NCBI GenBank assembly: GCA_002422345.1
Contig: DIUL01000050.1
Location: 1-12,844, forward strand
Direction of reading: 5' to 3'
From: Acetobacteraceae bacterium UBA6159
Lineage (GTDB): Bacteria > Pseudomonadota > Alphaproteobacteria > Acetobacterales > Acetobacteraceae
Length of the DNA stretch: 12,844 nucleotides
The notes under the pieces are model-generated. The model worked only from the letters and a program-made list of their open reading frames with translations, searched no databases and was not told the DNA's origin. A program made the position numbers and the translations under genes. Of this stretch, positions 1-6,425 are shown one piece after another; the stretch's first letter is position 1; every line of letters starts with the position of its first letter.

Positions 1-38
1 GTGATTGACCGGACAGCAGTGATTTTCATTGAAACCAT
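1..38 (-). CDS. 5' tip of a divergent gene, possibly enolase-superfamily dehydratase/racemase (partial)
   Basis: On the minus strand an ATG at 38-36 (or the in-frame ATG at 29-27) opens a frame that stays open to the window edge. It reads MVSMKITAVRSI. The stretch MKITAVR resembles the usual N-terminus of mandelate racemase/muconate lactonizing enzyme family proteins, which often begin MKIT.VRT. Only about twelve codons are visible, so the family is a guess from a short match. There is no clear Shine-Dalgarno sequence before either ATG. A promoter-like pair lies just upstream, which would start the transcript at or very near the first ATG. The gene diverges from sufE. Confidence 0.4.
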   Translation of the reverse strand, partial: MVSMKITAVRSI

Positions 39-42
39 GATG

Positions 43-73
43 AAATTGTCGGCATTGCGTGTTTGCGTGGCAA
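43..73 (-). promoter_or_regulatory. Putative sigma70-type promoter for the left-edge minus-strand gene
   Basis: Read on the minus strand, TTGCCA (73-68, five of six matches to TTGACA) is followed after 17 bases by GACAAT (50-45, four of six to TATAAT). The region is less GC-rich than its surroundings. Transcription would begin near position 38, so the message would be leaderless or nearly so. This is pattern matching only. Confidence 0.3.
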
Positions 74-96
74 CCCGCGCGCCGAGGGAGCCGATC

Positions 97-109
97 AAGT
101 TCGTAACTT
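97..109. promoter_or_regulatory. Small inverted repeat, possible operator
   Basis: AAGTT-cgt-AACTT is a perfect 5-3-5 inverted repeat in the AT-richer intergenic stretch between the divergent left-edge gene and sufE. It lies upstream of the putative minus-strand promoter. It could bind a regulator of either gene. It is short enough to be chance. The rest of 39-305 holds no convincing gene; the frames open through it have no family resemblance and run into sufE out of frame or as an N-terminal extension. Confidence 0.2.
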
Positions 110-305
110 ATCCGCAAGGCTGGCGCATTTTTTGTCATATGAAATTGCGCGGACCGGGCGGCCCGGCCAGACTCCGGTCCGCAGCCCCGTCCGGCTGCCT
201 CATCGCCGCGCAGGCGGGACCCAATGGGAATCGGGTGGGGATCGGGGTGGCGCGAGGCGGCCCGCTCGTGGCAGAGAGCGGTTCCGACCACGCACAGGAC
301 ACAGC

Positions 306-752
306 ATGCCCGATCCCTTCGTCGTCCCCGAGGAAGCCACGGCCGCCGAGGCGATCGCCGCCATCGCCGAGGAACTGGCGACCTTCGACGACTGGATGGA
401 GCGCTACCAGTTCATCATCGAACTCGGGAAGAAGCTGCCCCCGTTCCCCGAGTCATGGGCGGACGACGCCCACCGCGTCCCCGGCTGCCAGAGCCGCGTG
501 TGGATGGAGGTTGAGGAACGCGACGGCGTCCTGCGCTTCGCCGGCGCCTCGGACGCGGTCATCGTCTCGGGCCTGGTGGCGCTGCTGCTGCGGGTCTACT
601 CCGGCCGCCCCGCTGCCGAAATCCTGGCGACCGATCCGGTGTTCCTGAAGGACCTCGGCCTGTTGGAGGCACTGTCGACCAACCGCGGCAACGGCATCGC
701 CGCCATGGCCCGCAAGCTGCGCGAGGTCGCCGCCACGCGACGCGCGGGGTGA
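306..752 (+). CDS. sufE: SufE family cysteine desulfurase activator
   Basis: This 148-residue protein matches SufE, the cytoplasmic sulfur-acceptor protein that takes persulfide sulfur from the cysteine desulfurase SufS and passes it to the SufBCD Fe-S cluster scaffold. The signature VPGCQSRVW is present, with Cys61 as the expected sulfur-accepting residue. Upstream residues 28-50 (FDDWMERYQFIIELGKKLP) and the C-terminal part (GLVALLLRVYSGR..., then LGLLEALSTNRGNGI) follow the usual SufE pattern, and the length is normal for the family. The ATG at 306 is preferred because AGGA sits 6-7 bases upstream and the family N-terminus fits. The longer open frame from 63 adds residues without SufE likeness. 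The MFS gene starts 37 bases downstream, so the two may share a transcript. No suf operon is visible here, so this looks like a stand-alone sufE. Confidence 0.93.
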   Translation: MPDPFVVPEEATAAEAIAAIAEELATFDDWMERYQFIIELGKKLPPFPESWADDAHRVPGCQSRVWMEVEERDGVLRFAGASDAVIVSGLVALLLRVYSGRPAAEILATDPVFLKDLGLLEALSTNRGNGIAAMARKLREVAATRRAG

Positions 753-789
753 CACGACACACGACCACCCGGCATGGGGCGGCGGCCGC

Positions 790-1917
790 ATGAGCGCCGG
801 GACCCGCGTCGGCGCCTTCATGGGCGCCTACTTCGCCTCCATCGCCCTGACCGCCTTCATGCCGCTGTTCTTCTCCGATCGCGGCCTGTCCGCCGAGTCG
901 ATCGGCCATATCCTGGGCACGGCCACCTTCCTCCGCATCCTCGCCGGCCCCGGCTGGGGGAATGTGACCGACCGGATCGGCCGCCGCCGGCCCGTGCTGC
1001 TGCTGGCCGGGCTGGTCGCGACCGGCATGGCGCTGCTGTTCCTGCCCGCGCACGGGTTCTGGATGCTGCTTCTGGTCGCCGCGGGGCAGGGGATCGCGGC
1101 ATCCGCCATCAATCCGCTGGTCGATTCGCTGGCCCTGGCACTCGCCCGCGAGGGGCGGATGGAATACGCCCCTGTCCGCGCCGTCGGATCGGCCACCTTC
1201 ATGGTCACGACCGCCGTCGCCGGCTGGGTGCTGGCGCTGTTCGGATCGTGGCTGGTCCCGCTGCTGATCGCCTGCGGCTATGCCACCGCCACCCTGTTCA
1301 GCCGCTTCCTGCCCGAGGCCCAGACCGTCCCCGCCGCCCCCCGCGCCTGGGCCGGCTTCGCCCTGTTCCGTAACCCCGGCTTTCGGCTGACCGTCATGGG
1401 CAGCGGGCTCATCCAGGGCTCCCACGCCGCCTATTACGGGTTCGCGGCCCTCCTGTGGCGTTCCCAGGGCCTGTCCGACACCACGATCGGGCTGCTGCTA
1501 GCCGAGGGCATCATCGTCGAAATCCTGCTGTTCGTGCGTGGCCGCAAGCTGGTCGAACGCCTGGGCCCCGCCGGCCTGACCGGCTGCGCCGCGCTGGCGG
1601 CCATCGTCCGCTGGGGCGTCACCGCGATGGAACCCGGGGTCGCGATCCTGGCGGTGATCCAACTGCTGCACGCGGCCACCTTCGCGATGCAGCACCTCTC
1701 GGCGATGATGACCCTCAGCCGCTCCGTCCCCCCCGAGCGATCGGCCACCGCGCAGGCCCTGCACGGCGCCCTGGGATACGGCGTGCCAAACGGGCTGATG
1801 GTACTGCTGGCCGGGTGGCTCTACACACACTACGGTGCCCTGACCTTCGCGGCGATGGCCGTGGTCGGCGGCCTGGCACTCCTGTTGGTTCGGCCCCTGG
1901 CCCGTCTGCCGCGGTAG
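790..1917 (+). CDS. MFS transporter, HcaT/MFS_1-like type
   Basis: This 375-residue, highly hydrophobic protein has a pattern consistent with 12 transmembrane helices. The cytoplasmic loop 2-3 signature of the major facilitator superfamily is present as GNVTDRIGRRRP (residues 58-68). NPLVDSLALAL (108-118) followed by YAPVRAVGSATFM, and the second-half segment around SHAAYYGFAALLWRSQGLS, resemble the subgroup that includes the 3-phenylpropionate transporter HcaT and nucleoside:H+ symporters. The protein should sit in the inner membrane and import a small molecule by proton symport; the substrate cannot be read from the sequence. The start at 790 is the first ATG after sufE. Its ribosome site is weak, and a second ATG at residue 11 is possible. 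A palindromic element follows directly after the stop. Confidence 0.85.
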   Translation: MSAGTRVGAFMGAYFASIALTAFMPLFFSDRGLSAESIGHILGTATFLRILAGPGWGNVTDRIGRRRPVLLLAGLVATGMALLFLPAHGFWMLLLVAAGQGIAASAINPLVDSLALALAREGRMEYAPVRAVGSATFMVTTAVAGWVLALFGSWLVPLLIACGYATATLFSRFLPEAQTVPAAPRAWAGFALFRNPGFRLTVMGSGLIQGSHAAYYGFAALLWRSQGLSDTTIGLLLAEGIIVEILLFVRGRKLVERLGPAGLTGCAALAAIVRWGVTAMEPGVAILAVIQLLHAATFAMQHLSAMMTLSRSVPPERSATAQALHGALGYGVPNGLMVLLAGWLYTHYGALTFAAMAVVGGLALLLVRPLARLPR

Positions 1918-1928
1918 GGGGGTAGAAG

Positions 1929-2135
1929 TGGGGCTCCGCCCCAAACGCCGCTCAGGGGCTTTGCCCCCGAGACCCCCACCAAGGGCACAGCCCTTGGAAC
2001 CGCTCTTTGGGGGGATTCTGGGAGGGGCTGAGGCTGTGGTTGAAACATCACCTCAGCCCCTCCCAGAATCCCCCCAACCAATGGTTTCCAAAGGCCTCGG
2101 CCTTTGGTGGGGTCCAGGGGCAAGGCCCCTGGTGG
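1929..2135. repeat. Nested palindromic intergenic element (about 190-200 bp)
   Basis: The gap between the MFS gene and the TauE/SafE gene is filled by a large imperfect palindrome made of smaller palindromes. The core is a perfect 27-base inverted repeat, 2007-2033 against 2051-2077, with a 17-base loop. Outside it, CCAAGGGC-aca-GCCCTTGG (1979-1997) faces CCAAAGGCC-tc-GGCCTTTGG (2088-2107). Further out, GGGGC-ttt-GCCCC (1955-1967) faces CCAGGGGC-aag-GCCCCTGG (2114-2132). A separate hairpin GGGGC-tcc-GCCCC lies at 1930-1942. The left half read forward aligns with the right half read in reverse over about 80 bases. The layout resembles REP/BIME-like repetitive elements. As RNA it would form a long stem and could end transcription of the MFS unit. 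No gene is seen in 1918-2184. Confidence 0.85.
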
Positions 2136-2184
2136 GGTCTGGTGTGAAACCCTAGCACTACCCCCCACCGCCGGAGGAGGGACC

Positions 2185-2922
2185 ATGTCGCCGACCCTGC
2201 TGGTGTTGTTGTTCGCGGCCTCGGTCATCTACACGGCGGCCGGGCAGGGTGGGGCGTCCGGGTATATTGCCGTGATGGGCTTGTATGGCGTGTCGCCCGA
2301 GGTGATGCGGCCCACGGCGTTGTCTCTGAACATTCTGGTGACCTGTATCGGCAGCTGGCTGCTCTGGCGTGCCGGTTTGGGCGACTGGCGCGGCTTGTGG
2401 CCGTTTCTGGCGGGATCGGTGCCGTGTGCCTTGATCGGGGGCGCGGTGGTATTGCCGGCTTCGTCCTATCGGCTGTTGGTGGGCGTGGTGTTGCTTGGCG
2501 CGGGCGTGCGGCTTTGGTGGGACGCGGGCCGGCCGGCCGGGGCGGAGGAGCCGTTGCGGGCGCCGTCGTGGGGGCCTCGGGTGGCGACGGGGGCTGTGAT
2601 CGGGCTGGTGTCGGGGCTGACGGGGATTGGCGGAGGCGTGTTCCTCGCGCCGGTGCTGTTGATTTTGCGGTGGGCGGACGCGCCGCGGACAGCGGCTTTG
2701 ACGGCGCCGTTCATCCTGGTGAACTCGGTGGCGGGCCTGGCGGGCAACTGGGTGTCGGTGGCGTCCCTGCCGGCGGCCTTGCCGGCCTATGCGGCGGTGA
2801 CGCTGGTGGGGGCTCTGGTCGGGTCGCATCTGGCGATCCGGTTCCTTTCGCCCGCGATGCTGCGGCGGATCATGGCCCTGGTGTTGCTGTTTGGCGGTGG
2901 CGCCGTTCTATTGGGCGGGTAA
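2185..2922 (+). CDS. TauE/SafE family sulfite/organosulfonate exporter-like permease
   Basis: This 245-residue integral membrane protein carries two related halves. The first has AAGQGGASGYIAVMGLYGVSP near residues 18-38 and the second SGLTGIGGGVFLAPVLLI (143-160), the glycine-rich paired motif of the TauE/SafE (DUF81) permeases. These inner-membrane proteins move anions such as sulfite, sulfoacetate or other organic acids, generally outward. The ATG at 2185 follows a strong ribosome site, GGAGGAGGG, a few bases upstream; the upstream in-frame extension lies inside the palindromic element and is not protein-like. The next gene starts 17 bases after the stop, so the three genes to 4633 look like one operon. 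Codon choice leans to G/T third bases (ttg, gtg, ggg) more than the C-rich MFS gene before it. Confidence 0.85.
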   Translation: MSPTLLVLLFAASVIYTAAGQGGASGYIAVMGLYGVSPEVMRPTALSLNILVTCIGSWLLWRAGLGDWRGLWPFLAGSVPCALIGGAVVLPASSYRLLVGVVLLGAGVRLWWDAGRPAGAEEPLRAPSWGPRVATGAVIGLVSGLTGIGGGVFLAPVLLILRWADAPRTAALTAPFILVNSVAGLAGNWVSVASLPAALPAYAAVTLVGALVGSHLAIRFLSPAMLRRIMALVLLFGGGAVLLGG

Positions 2923-2939
2923 GTGCGGGGAGGCGGGCG

Positions 2940-3752
2940 ATGAAGCTCTGGTATCAAAGCATGACGCGACAGGACCAATGGGGCACCTATCCCCAGATCC
3001 TGCGCGGGATCCTCGACCAGGTGAAGGACGAGGGAACCGAGATCCATGTCGCCGGCATCACCGAGGTGGGCGGCGTGGGCGACCAGTTCCGCTATCTGGA
3101 ATTCCTGGAAACGGCCGAGGTCCTGAAGAACGTCCACCGCGCGGTGAACGAGGGCTACGACGCTTTCCTGGTCGGCAATATCGCCGATCCCGGTATCCGC
3201 GAAGCCCGCGAGATCGCGCCGATCCCCGTGCTCGGCCTGTGCGAATCCGCGATGCATGTCGCGTGCATGATGGGCGCCAATTTCTCGTTCGTGACGATCA
3301 ATGAGAAGTTCACTCCCCGCATCGTCGAGAACGTGCATCGTTACGGTCTCGGCCAGCGCTTCACCGGTGCGAACAGGATGGCGGTGGAGCGTCTGACCGA
3401 CCTGGCCGCGGCGTTCGAGCCGGGGCCGGCGCGGGACGACGTGGTGGCGCAGTTCAACGCCGCCGCGCTGAAGAACACGGAAGCCGGGGCCGAGGTCGTG
3501 ATCGCCGCCGGCGGAGTCGTGATGGCGCTGCTGGCCCATGCCGGCATCCATGCGACGGCGGATGGCGTGCCGATCCTGAACGGCATCACCAATCTGGTGA
3601 AGATGGCGGAGATGGCGGTGAAGCTCGACCGGCTGATGGGCGGGCGGTTCGTGTCGAAAAAGGGCCTGTATGCCCCGCCGCCGCCGGCCTTGATCGAAAC
3701 CTTCCGCAAGCACTATGGCGACTACATCTATCCGACGGTGAAGGCCCCATGA
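2940..3752 (+). CDS. Asp/Glu/hydantoin racemase superfamily protein lacking both canonical catalytic cysteines
   Basis: The 270-residue protein has the two-lobed Asp/Glu/hydantoin racemase layout: YDAFLVGNIADPGIREAREI (73-92), then IPVLGLCESAMHVACMMGA (95-113), then EAGAEVVIAAGGVVMALLAHAGI (181-203). In cysteine-dependent members the first catalytic Cys lies in C-F-x-D-P/T-G and the second in LGCAGM. Here those sites read N-I-A-D-P-G (Asn80) and A-A-G-G (Gly191/192). The only cysteines are 101 and 109, in the segment after the first lobe. A classical two-cysteine racemase mechanism is therefore unlikely; another isomerase, decarboxylase or lyase activity of the superfamily is possible. The ATG at 2940 has GGGGAGG upstream. 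The open frame runs back to 2397 inside the preceding gene, but that part is a shadow. The stop overlaps the next start as ATGA. Confidence 0.8.
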   Translation: MKLWYQSMTRQDQWGTYPQILRGILDQVKDEGTEIHVAGITEVGGVGDQFRYLEFLETAEVLKNVHRAVNEGYDAFLVGNIADPGIREAREIAPIPVLGLCESAMHVACMMGANFSFVTINEKFTPRIVENVHRYGLGQRFTGANRMAVERLTDLAAAFEPGPARDDVVAQFNAAALKNTEAGAEVVIAAGGVVMALLAHAGIHATADGVPILNGITNLVKMAEMAVKLDRLMGGRFVSKKGLYAPPPPALIETFRKHYGDYIYPTVKAP

Positions 3753-4633
3753 TTACTCTGCGTGCCGCTGTCGCGGACTATTCCCACGTCCGCGCATTGA
3801 AGGATGGCTCGGTCGCATCGGACCGGCTGCGGTTCGAATGGGAGACGGTGGAGCCGATCACCCGCGCCTTTCGCCGCCAGGTCCGGACGGGGGATTTCGA
3901 CCTGTGCGAGATCGCCCTGACCACGCATGCCCAGGCGCGCCAGTACGACAAGGGGATCACGGCCCTGCCGGTCGTGGTGATGCGCGGCTTTCATCATGCG
4001 GCTTTGGTCTGTCCGGTGGGATCATCCCTGGGGGGGCCGGAGGATCTGGTGGGCAAGCGGGTGGGCGTGCGCGCGTTCTCCCAGACCACAGGCATCTGGG
4101 TGCGGGGGATCCTGCTGGAGGAGTACGGGGTTGATCACCGCGCGATCACCTGGGTGACGTCCGAGGACGCGCATGTCCAGGAATACGCCGATCCGCCAAA
4201 CGTGGTCCGGATCGCGCCCGGGCAGGATTTGCGGACGATGCTGCTGGCCGGAGAGATCGACGCCGCGATCGCCCTGCCGGGACTGGACGCGAGCAAGGTG
4301 CGGACCGTGATCCCGGACGCGGAGGCCGCGGCGGCGGCCTGGTTCCGTCGGACCGGGGCCTATCCGGTCAACCATGTCGTGTGCGTGAAGGACTCGCGGC
4401 TGGCGGCCGATCCGGGGCTGGCGGCGGAGCTTTACCGGATGTTCGGGGCGGCGAAGGCGGCGGCGACCGAACCCCCGGCCGAGGCGCGGTACGCGGCGGT
4501 GATCGGCGGTGATCCGCTGCCCTATGGGCTGGAGGCGAACCGGACGGGCATCGAATTCTGCCTGCGCTATGCGGCCGAACAGGGCCTGGTATCGCGTGTG
4601 TATCAGCCGGAGGAGCTTTTCGCCTCGGTCTGA
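3749..4633 (+). CDS. 4,5-dihydroxyphthalate decarboxylase-like / substrate-binding-fold protein
   Basis: This 294-residue protein resembles the phthalate-pathway 4,5-dihydroxyphthalate decarboxylase (Pht5) group, which has the fold of periplasmic solute-binding proteins. Shared features include FDLCEIALTTH near 50-60, LPVVVMRGFHHAAL (73-86), GKRVGVRAFSQTTGIWVRGIL (102-122) and a C-terminus PYGLEANRTGIEF...YAAEQGLV followed by PEELF (about 258-291). It has no signal peptide, so it should be cytoplasmic and is more likely an enzyme than a transport receptor. It is shorter than Pht5 as I recall it (about 330 residues). ATGA overlap with the racemase-like gene implies translational coupling and a shared pathway. 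No other aromatic-degradation genes are present, so the true substrate is unknown; a substrate-binding or sensor role remains possible. Confidence 0.75.
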   Translation: MITLRAAVADYSHVRALKDGSVASDRLRFEWETVEPITRAFRRQVRTGDFDLCEIALTTHAQARQYDKGITALPVVVMRGFHHAALVCPVGSSLGGPEDLVGKRVGVRAFSQTTGIWVRGILLEEYGVDHRAITWVTSEDAHVQEYADPPNVVRIAPGQDLRTMLLAGEIDAAIALPGLDASKVRTVIPDAEAAAAAWFRRTGAYPVNHVVCVKDSRLAADPGLAAELYRMFGAAKAAATEPPAEARYAAVIGGDPLPYGLEANRTGIEFCLRYAAEQGLVSRVYQPEELFASV

Positions 4634-4700
4634 CGGGCGGGGCGAGCGGCGGTTGGGGTGGCGTTACGGTGGACTGGGGAATGGTCTGCGCCGCGCGCCC

Positions 4701-4823
4701 CCTCCCTCCGTCATGGCCGGGCTCGACCCGGCCACCTGCCCGACGGCGGTTGTGCCACGGCAGGCGGATATCCCACGGCCTGGGGGTGGGTGGCCGGGTC
4801 GAGCCCGGCCATGACGGAGAGGG
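4701..4823. repeat. Palindromic intergenic element, CGTCATGGCCGGGC type
   Basis: A perfect 30-base inverted repeat, 4707-4736 against 4788-4817, surrounds a 51-base centre that has its own short stem (CCTGCC 4735-4740 with GGCAGG 4758-4763). Imperfect pairing continues outward through the CCCTCC/GGAGGG flanks. The core CGTCATGGCCGGGCTCGACCC is, from memory, typical of short repeats seen between genes in many alphaproteobacteria. It lies between the convergent ends of the decarboxylase-like gene (plus) and the PHA-synthase-like gene (minus), where it could act as a two-way terminator. The remaining bases of 4634-4873 show nothing gene-like. Confidence 0.8.
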
Positions 4824-4873
4824 AGGGGCTCGCGCCGCGCCTATGCCCAGTCTCCCCTAAAGCGCGGTCTCCC

Positions 4874-6025
4874 CTACGCCCGTCGCCGCTTGGGCCGCCC
4901 GCTCGGCAACCCCAGCACCCAATCCAGCAGCGGCCGCCAGAGCGCCCGTTCGGCAGCCATCCCCGCCACCATCCCCACATGCCCGGCCGCCGGGGTGTGG
5001 CGGACCGCGTTGGGGATCAGGCGGGCGAGGGGTTCCGCGCTCTCGGGCGGGACGATGCGGTCGCGGCCGGGGATCGCCACGAAGGCGGGGCAGGTGATGG
5101 CGGTGGGATCGACCGGCATCCCGGCGACCCGCCAGTCTCCGCGCATCGGGGTATTGGCGCCGTACCAGTCCCGCAGGCATTCCCGCGCCACCGGTTCGGC
5201 GAGGGGGACGCCGTCGTTCAGCCAGTCCTCCATCGCCACGAACAGCGCCGCCCGCGCGCCGTTGGGGTCCAGCCGCCCGAAGGCGCGATACTTGGCCGCC
5301 ACCCCCCAGGGATCGAGCAGCGCGAACAGCACCTGCAGTGCGTCGACGGGCAGCGCGCCGAACAGGGCGAGCGCCGGCTCCAGCAGCGGCAGGCAGTCCG
5401 CGGCCTGGCGCGCCCGGGCGGGATCGGGCGCATGGAAATCCCAGGGCGTGGCGAGCAGGCCCAGCCCGCGCACCAGCTCCGGCCGGCGCTGTGCCGCGGC
5501 GACCGCCAGCAGCCCGCCCATGCAGTAGCCCGCCAGGACCACGGGTTCACCCACCGCCGCGAGCGCGCGTTCCAGACGGCCCGCGGTGTAGTCGGTCAGG
5601 GTGAAGCGGCGTTCGGCCTCCTCGGGCCAGCCCCAGTCCAGCAGCAGCGGGTGGACCCCGGTGGCGGCGAGCCACCGCAGCATCGAGTGCCCCTCCATCA
5701 GGTCGAGCACATGCGCCCGGTTCACCAGGCTGGGCACAACCAGCACGACGGGGCCCGTGCCGCCATAATCGAGCAGGCGGCTCGACCCCTCCCGCCAGAT
5801 CGCCGGCGGGTCTTCCAGGGTGCGTTGCCAGGGATGCCGGCGGTAGGCCGCGATGCCCGCGATCAGCGCCGCGTCCTGGCGGAGAGCCTCATGCAGGACG
5901 GCCTGGGGAAACGCGGCCTGGGCGCTTGCGGGTCCCAGGGCGGCGCGGATGGCGGCCGCGCTCGAGTTCTCCCAGGCGGGATTCGAGGTCCCCGAGCTGG
6001 CGACGGAGACGCTCGATTTCAGCAT
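4874..6025 (-). CDS. PHA synthase-like alpha/beta hydrolase (PhaC-related, class III-like)
   Basis: From the ATG at 6025 this is a 383-residue alpha/beta hydrolase of polyhydroxyalkanoate-synthase type. The nucleophile box is GYCMGG (residues 166-171) with Cys168 in place of serine, as in PhaC synthases. LLDWGWP (129-135) matches the DWG.P strand-loop of class III enzymes, GRDRIVPP carries the likely catalytic Asp322, and AAGHVGM the His349. The upstream LLDYGG.GPVVLVVPSLVNRAHVLDL also fits PhaC. Expected activity is polymerisation of (R)-3-hydroxyacyl-CoA on granules. In-frame starts are limited: ATGs at 6100, 6070 and 6025, all inside the preceding PhaE-like gene and none with a clear ribosome site. 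6025 gives the shortest overlap (137 bases). Similarity becomes convincing only from about residue 45 of this model. Divergence from phaR supports the PHA role. Confidence 0.8.
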   Translation of the reverse strand: MLKSSVSVASSGTSNPAWENSSAAAIRAALGPASAQAAFPQAVLHEALRQDAALIAGIAAYRRHPWQRTLEDPPAIWREGSSRLLDYGGTGPVVLVVPSLVNRAHVLDLMEGHSMLRWLAATGVHPLLLDWGWPEEAERRFTLTDYTAGRLERALAAVGEPVVLAGYCMGGLLAVAAAQRRPELVRGLGLLATPWDFHAPDPARARQAADCLPLLEPALALFGALPVDALQVLFALLDPWGVAAKYRAFGRLDPNGARAALFVAMEDWLNDGVPLAEPVARECLRDWYGANTPMRGDWRVAGMPVDPTAITCPAFVAIPGRDRIVPPESAEPLARLIPNAVRHTPAAGHVGMVAGMAAERALWRPLLDWVLGLPSGRPKRRRA

Positions 6026-6329
6026 CGCGAGGGTCAGGTGCAGCAGCAGCGGCCGGGGGCCGCGCCGCATCCCCGGGCCCGGAGGAAGGGGCCTGGTCAT
6101 GATGCGGCGGCGCGCGTGGCGCGGCTCGGATGATGGCCGCGGCGATGCCGGCCCAGAGATCGAGTCCGGCGCGCCAGGCCTGCTGGGACTCGCGGTCGGC
6201 GGCCAGGGCGGAGAGCTCGCTCTGCCACATGCTGATCCAGTCTTCGGCCAGACGGCGCAGGCGTTCGGCCTCCGGTTCGGGATCGTCCGGTGCCTCCCGC
6301 GTCTGATCCTTGCCGGCCGTATCGGTCAT
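5889..6329 (-). CDS. Putative PHA synthase accessory subunit, PhaE-like
   Basis: This is a 146-residue acidic-then-basic protein. An N-terminal amphipathic, Trp-rich helix (LAEDWISMWQSELSALAADRE, then QQAWRAGLDLWAGIAAA, about 27-65) is followed by a Pro/Ala-rich linker (70-100). A Leu-rich coiled coil comes next (about 102-125, AEIERLRRQLGDLESRLGEL), then a short Arg/Pro tail. The Trp-rich helix plus C-terminal coiled coil recalls PhaE of class III synthases or the Bacillus PhaR subunit of class IV enzymes, though those are longer; a phasin-like role is the alternative. It lies directly upstream of the PhaC-like gene on the same strand, which supports a two-subunit synthase. The ATG at 6329 has AAGGAG about 12 bases upstream. 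The 3' end is read in a second frame by the PhaC-like gene. Confidence 0.6.
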   Translation of the reverse strand: MTDTAGKDQTREAPDDPEPEAERLRRLAEDWISMWQSELSALAADRESQQAWRAGLDLWAGIAAAIIRAAPRAPPHHDQAPSSGPGDAARPPAAAAAPDPRDAEIERLRRQLGDLESRLGELERGRHPRRPGTRKRPGRVSPGRPA

Positions 6330-6411
6330 GCCGCCCTGATTCTCCTTCCATTCCCGACCATAGGAGGAGGGCGGGCGTGGCGGAACAGGGGGTGGCCCGC
6401 GCAAGGGGGCT

Positions 6412-6425
6412 TTCGCAAGTGCGAA
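6412..6425. promoter_or_regulatory. Inverted repeat TTCGCA-ag-TGCGAA, candidate PhaR operator
   Basis: A perfect 6-2-6 inverted repeat lies 42 bases before the phaR start and about 80 bases before the divergent PhaE-like gene. PhaR proteins bind dyad sites in front of PHA genes and of phaR itself, so this position fits autoregulation. The sequence does not match the CTGC...GCAG site described for some PhaR proteins, so the assignment is tentative. No strong -35/-10 pair stands out on either strand between 6330 and 6466. Confidence 0.3.

Noticed and set aside
63..305. N-terminal extension of sufE, and a GTG-started frame from position 1
   Set aside because: No SufE similarity and Arg-rich; the ATG at 306 has a spaced AGGA and gives the usual SufE length.
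559..1425. Minus-strand 288-residue open frame antisense to sufE/MFS
   Set aside because: Gln/Gly/Arg-rich shadow of the MFS reading frame with no start-site support.
2397..2939. Upstream extension of the racemase-like frame
   Set aside because: Overlaps the TauE/SafE gene completely and reads as Gly/Arg/Val-rich filler; the ATG at 2940 has a good ribosome site and a family-like N-terminus.
4658..6133. Plus-strand 491-residue open frame antisense to the PhaC-like gene
   Set aside because: Composition is Arg/Gly/Gln/His-rich with no domain; it is the mirror of a well-supported PHA synthase-like gene, as expected in GC-rich DNA.
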